Source: Procambarus clarkii (taxonomy: Eukaryota; Arthropoda; Malacostraca; Decapoda; Cambaridae). Taken from it: 64,000 bases of DNA. How positions within the stretch are numbered: the stretch's first letter is position 1; the number at the start of each line of letters is the position of its first letter. The DNA lies in assembly GCF_040958095.1 (NCBI RefSeq), contig NC_091195.1:27190881-27254880 (forward strand), given 5' to 3'. Position numbers and translations under genes: made by a program. Below the pieces are notes generated by a model. The model worked only from the letters and a program-made list of their open reading frames with translations, did no database searches and had not been told where the DNA came from. Of the stretch, positions 63,626 to 64,000 are shown piece after piece.

Positions 63626-64000
63626 GTGTTTTCTTTATAAAGAAATGCAAAATGCCGGTAGCACAAGCACTCAGTATAGTGTGGAGGAAGAGCATGGACA
63701 CGGGGGAGATACCAGATGCACTTAAAGTAGCAGACATAGCGCCTCTACACAAGGGAGGGAGCAAAGCATTGGCAAAGAATTATAGACCAGTTGCACTAAC
63801 ATCGCACATCATAAAAGAATTTGAGAGAGTGATTAGGAGTCAGGTCACCAATTTCATGGAGACCAATGACCTTCACAACCCAGCCCAACATGGATTTCGA
63901 GCGGGAAGATCGTGCCTCTCACAGCTACTTGAGCACTACGACAAAGTCACTGAGGCATTAGAAGAAAAACAGAATGCTGATGTGATATACACGGACTTCG
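63626..64000 (+). pseudogene. LINE-B reverse transcriptase, cut by window end
   Basis: Open plus frame: FFIKKCKMPVAQALSIVWRK, MDTGEIPDALKVADIAPLHK, KNYRPVALTSHIIKEFERVI, NPAQHGFRAGRSCLSQLLEH and NADVIYTDF at the window edge. It aligns with the antisense LINE-B at 4833-7222 and is better preserved. It is joined to the gag fragment without linker or endonuclease, so it is 5'-truncated. No stop is seen in the visible about 125 codons; the rest is outside the window. Confidence 0.88.

Overview
The window reads as repeat-rich, intron-scale or intergenic DNA of an arthropod, most likely a decapod crustacean (crayfish or lobster type). This is inferred from the repeat families: LINEs ending in the 'cctgcccgaaacgct...actagtggct' 3' UTR, tRNA-headed SINEs sharing that tail, and the 'cttccggggcttagcgtccccgcgg' type LINE end. 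I recognise no host protein-coding gene, rRNA gene or free-standing tRNA gene. Nearly everything that can be named is a transposable element, a fragment of one, or a tandem repeat.

Layout. 0-8 kb: a LINE tail, a 371-bp foldback element, a LINE-B end carrying a 120-bp in-frame tandem repeat and interrupted by a second foldback element that holds a SINE, a Helitron helicase remnant with its CTAG end, then antisense LINE-A and LINE-B copies. 8-19 kb: an LTR family (LTR-1, three copies, one a clean solo LTR with a 5-bp target duplication), a nearly full-length antisense LINE-A (9.1-15.6 kb) interrupted by a SINE and an LTR-1, a 30-bp minisatellite and more SINEs. 19-22 kb: LINE fragments and two foldback MITEs. 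22-29.5 kb: mostly unassigned sequence rich in TAATTA, into which a young I-type LINE with an intact 1114-codon ORF inserted (11-bp target duplication). 29.8-37.5 kb: decayed LINEs, and a SINE split by a 2.2-kb solo-LTR-like insertion. 37.5-51 kb: a full-length LINE-A (+) whose 5' UTR carries a complete 6.9-kb Ty3/gypsy element and whose ORF2 is split by another solo LTR. 51-58.5 kb: the 30-bp minisatellite and a 3.4-kb, almost C-free 18-bp minisatellite, the latter split by a TG...CA insertion. 58.5-64 kb: a LINE-C with a SINE in it, the 5' part of a Mag-like gypsy element (LTR, primer site, gag) and the start of a LINE-B RT that runs off the window.

The most notable item is the gypsy element at 37607-44496. 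In one reading frame its domains run gag - zinc knuckle - protease - INTEGRASE - reverse transcriptase - RNase H. This is the Ty1/copia-like order described for the Gmr1-like group of Ty3/gypsy elements, not the usual gypsy order. Three in-frame stops make this copy defective, but LTRs of about 98-99% identity and a perfect 4-bp target duplication show it is fairly recent. The nested insertions give a relative timeline: decayed LINEs first, then SINEs, then LTR elements inside them. The autonomous LINE-A family and the SINEs share a 3' end, which suggests that LINE-A-type machinery mobilises the SINEs.
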